Positions 6,227-7,653 of a stretch of 7,653 nucleotides of DNA are shown here, piece by piece; positions within the stretch are counted from its first letter, which is position 1; each line of letters opens with the position of its first letter. A program made the position numbers and the translations under genes. The notes below the pieces were generated by a model, which was not told where the DNA came from, did no database searches, and saw only the letters and a program-made list of their open reading frames with translations. Source of the DNA: Lentisphaerota bacterium (lineage in GTDB: Bacteria; Verrucomicrobiota; Lentisphaeria; Victivallales; GWF2-50-93); assembly GCA_025360875.1 (NCBI GenBank), contig JANYBI010000748.1:1-7653 (forward strand), written 5' to 3'.

Positions 6227-7505
6227 GACTGTTTCGGCAATAGAGGTCCGTATCTGGGAAAAGACCGTCGGTGCGGTAGCGCTGGATCCCCGGCTTGGCT
6301 ATTATGCATTTGAATATGCGCCGGCATTTATCGCGTCCGGCATCGAGCTGGCTCCGCTGAGCATGCCATTATCAGGGGCGGGAGAGCCGTTCATCTTCAC
6401 TGACCTGCCCGAACCTACATTCAAGCGCCTGCCGGCATTACTGGCAGATGCGCTTCCGGATGATTTCGGCAACAGCCTGATTGACGCCTGGATGGCGGGC
6501 AAGGGTGTTGACAAGGCAAATATCACCGCGCTGGACCGTCTTGCCTATATGGGAAAGAGGGGGTTCGGAGCTTTGGAGTTCAAGCCTGCGCGCAGTAGTC
6601 CCGCCGGTGCAAAAAGCACTGCTATCGACCTGTCAAACCTGATTGAAAGCGCCCGCAGCGCCATGCACGGTCGTCTCGGGGAAGACCACTTGTCAAAGGC
6701 TGCCCTTATGCAGATAATCCAGGTTGGGACCTCGGCTGGCGGAGCCCGCGCCAAGGCTGCAATAGCGTGGAATCCGAAGACAAGGGAAATAAGGTCGGGA
6801 CAGTTTGATGTGGAGTCCGGATATGAGCACTGGCTTCTCAAGTTCGACGGCATGGGAGCCGACAAGGAACTTGGAGGTTCACAGGATTATGGACGTATCG
6901 AATATGCCTATCACCTGATGGCTGTTGCCGCAGGAATTGAAATGTCCAAATGCCAGTTGCTGGAGGAAAACGGACGGGCCCACTTCATGACGCTTCGCTT
7001 TGACAGGGACGGGAACCGGAAGCACCATCTTCAGACCTTGTGCGCCATGTCGCATCTGGACTACAAGCAGAAGGCCAGCCACGACTACAGCCAGCTTTTC
7101 TTAGCGATCAGGCAGTTGGAACTGGGATACTCTGCCAAGGAAGAGGCGTTCAGGAGGATGGTTTTCAATGTGATGACGGCGAATTGTGATGATCACCCCA
7201 AGAACTTCTCCTTCATTATGCGCGAAGGAAAAGGCTGGCAACTTGCACCTGGATATGATGTGACGCATGCCTATAATCCCAAGAGTGAATGGACGCATCA
7301 GCACCTGATGTCGGTCAATGGGAAATTCTCAGGAATCTCCAGAACCGATATTCTGGAACTTGCAGAACGCTTTGGCATAGGCACAGCTGAGAAGGTCATT
7401 AAACAGGTTGGAGAAGCAGTTTCCAGATGGCCTGAATTTGCTGCGAAAGCAAAACTCGGATCCAAGGAGATCAAGAGCATAAGTTCGGATCATAAGATCT
7501 TGTAA
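6219..7505 (+). CDS. hipA: HipA-family serine/threonine kinase toxin
   Basis: This 428-residue protein is close to the full length of E. coli HipA (440). HipA kinases phosphorylate translation factors, classically glutamyl-tRNA synthetase, to slow growth. The N-terminal subdomain has FEYAPAFIASGIELAPLSMP and LPALLADALPDDFGN (71-85). The phosphate-binding loop GTSAGGARAK (170-179) places S172 at the position of the autophosphorylated Ser150 of E. coli HipA. K208 in EHWLLKFD is the likely ATP-contacting lysine. D324 in NCDDHPKN (322-329) is the expected catalytic base, and D347 in APGYDV the metal ligand. All key residues are therefore present. The GTG at 6219 is chosen because AAGGGGG ends 4 nt upstream and conserved sequence begins at once; the next in-frame ATG is far inside. 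A terminator follows 45 nt after the stop. The target substrate cannot be read from sequence, and some HipA homologues act on other proteins. Confidence 0.92.
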   Translation: MYKTVSAIEVRIWEKTVGAVALDPRLGYYAFEYAPAFIASGIELAPLSMPLSGAGEPFIFTDLPEPTFKRLPALLADALPDDFGNSLIDAWMAGKGVDKANITALDRLAYMGKRGFGALEFKPARSSPAGAKSTAIDLSNLIESARSAMHGRLGEDHLSKAALMQIIQVGTSAGGARAKAAIAWNPKTREIRSGQFDVESGYEHWLLKFDGMGADKELGGSQDYGRIEYAYHLMAVAAGIEMSKCQLLEENGRAHFMTLRFDRDGNRKHHLQTLCAMSHLDYKQKASHDYSQLFLAIRQLELGYSAKEEAFRRMVFNVMTANCDDHPKNFSFIMREGKGWQLAPGYDVTHAYNPKSEWTHQHLMSVNGKFSGISRTDILELAERFGIGTAEKVIKQVGEAVSRWPEFAAKAKLGSKEIKSISSDHKIL

Positions 7506-7549
7506 TAAATAACACTATCATCCCATAGCTATTAATATTTGACTGTTTT

Positions 7550-7583
7550 CAAGAGCCTTCCCCTCTGAAGGACTCTTGTTTTT
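7550..7583 (+). terminator. Intrinsic terminator of the hipBA operon
   Basis: CAAGAG-CCTTC (7550-7560) pairs with GAAGG-CTCTTG (7567-7578), giving 11 pairs with one bulged A at 7572 and a 6-nt loop CCCTCT. Five Ts follow at 7579-7583. It starts 45 nt past the hipA stop. The T-run is on the plus strand only, so it works in one direction. Confidence 0.88.
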
Positions 7584-7653
7584 CCAAGATGCCATTTCTG
7601 ATTTTTCATATTTCCCATAGACGCGTCTAGCACGGTGCAAGACCCGGCAGATA
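7584..7653. other. Intergenic tail with a 12-bp palindrome
   Basis: No gene is visible in the last 70 bases. TAGACGCGTCTA at 7618-7629 is a perfect 12-bp palindrome that does not extend further. It could be a binding site for a dimeric regulator of a gene beyond the window, or chance. Confidence 0.4.

Noticed and set aside
5911..7536. GCTATTAAT at 5911-5919 and 7528-7536 as a target-site duplication around hipBA
   Set aside because: Nine AT-rich bases recurring in AT-rich spacers is expected by chance. The first copy also includes the hipB start codon, and there are no inverted ends.
1..7653. CRISPR array, tRNA, rRNA or phage genes
   Set aside because: No regularly spaced repeats, cloverleaf sequences or phage-type proteins were seen on either strand.

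Overview
This window looks like a chromosomal segment from a Gram-negative, probably environmental bacterium of roughly 50% GC. The evidence is a two-membrane-span hybrid sensor kinase, a HipBA-type kinase module and gene spacers built from repeat sequence. The extragenic repeats, with patterns like 'GTCGCGCCGTAGC' and 'GTTGGAGTTCACAGC', recall those I associate with Lentisphaerota/Kiritimatiellota-type and similar environmental genomes. That assignment is from memory, is weak, and could not be tested here.

Layout: 1-527 holds no convincing gene. It carries a mosaic of inverted and direct repeats (about 185-454). A class I SAM-dependent methyltransferase (528-1298, +) follows. Two genes then lie on the minus strand: a small cysteine-rich two-CW-domain protein (1403-1708) and a very large hybrid sensor histidine kinase (2073-5654). 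The 364-bp gap between them is again repeat-built and contains a perfect 24-bp inverted repeat. A 37-bp sequence, identical but for one base, sits about 24 nt past the stop codon of both minus-strand genes in the same orientation. An AT-rich spacer (5655-5917) separates the kinase from a divergent two-gene operon (5918-7505, +). That operon encodes an XRE/HipB-type DNA-binding antitoxin and a full-length HipA-type Ser/Thr kinase, whose reading frames overlap by 8 nt. A clear intrinsic terminator ends it (7550-7583).

How the genes may work together: the kinase carries a complete phosphorelay in one polypeptide (periplasmic Cache-like sensor, HAMP, PAS, HisKA, HATPase, two receiver domains, HPt), but no response regulator with an output domain lies beside it, so its target is elsewhere. 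The two-CW protein is a candidate metal- or redox-linked accessory factor, and its position beside the kinase is suggestive only. The HipBA pair is self-contained. Its promoter region holds an 11-bp direct repeat 41 bp apart and a short ATATG-N8-CATAT palindrome, which would fit autorepression by HipB. The methyltransferase appears to be a stand-alone gene. No transposase, integrase, tRNA, rRNA or CRISPR array was seen, and none of the individual gene families is new. The least explained parts are the repeats in the spacers and the kinase/two-CW neighbourhood.
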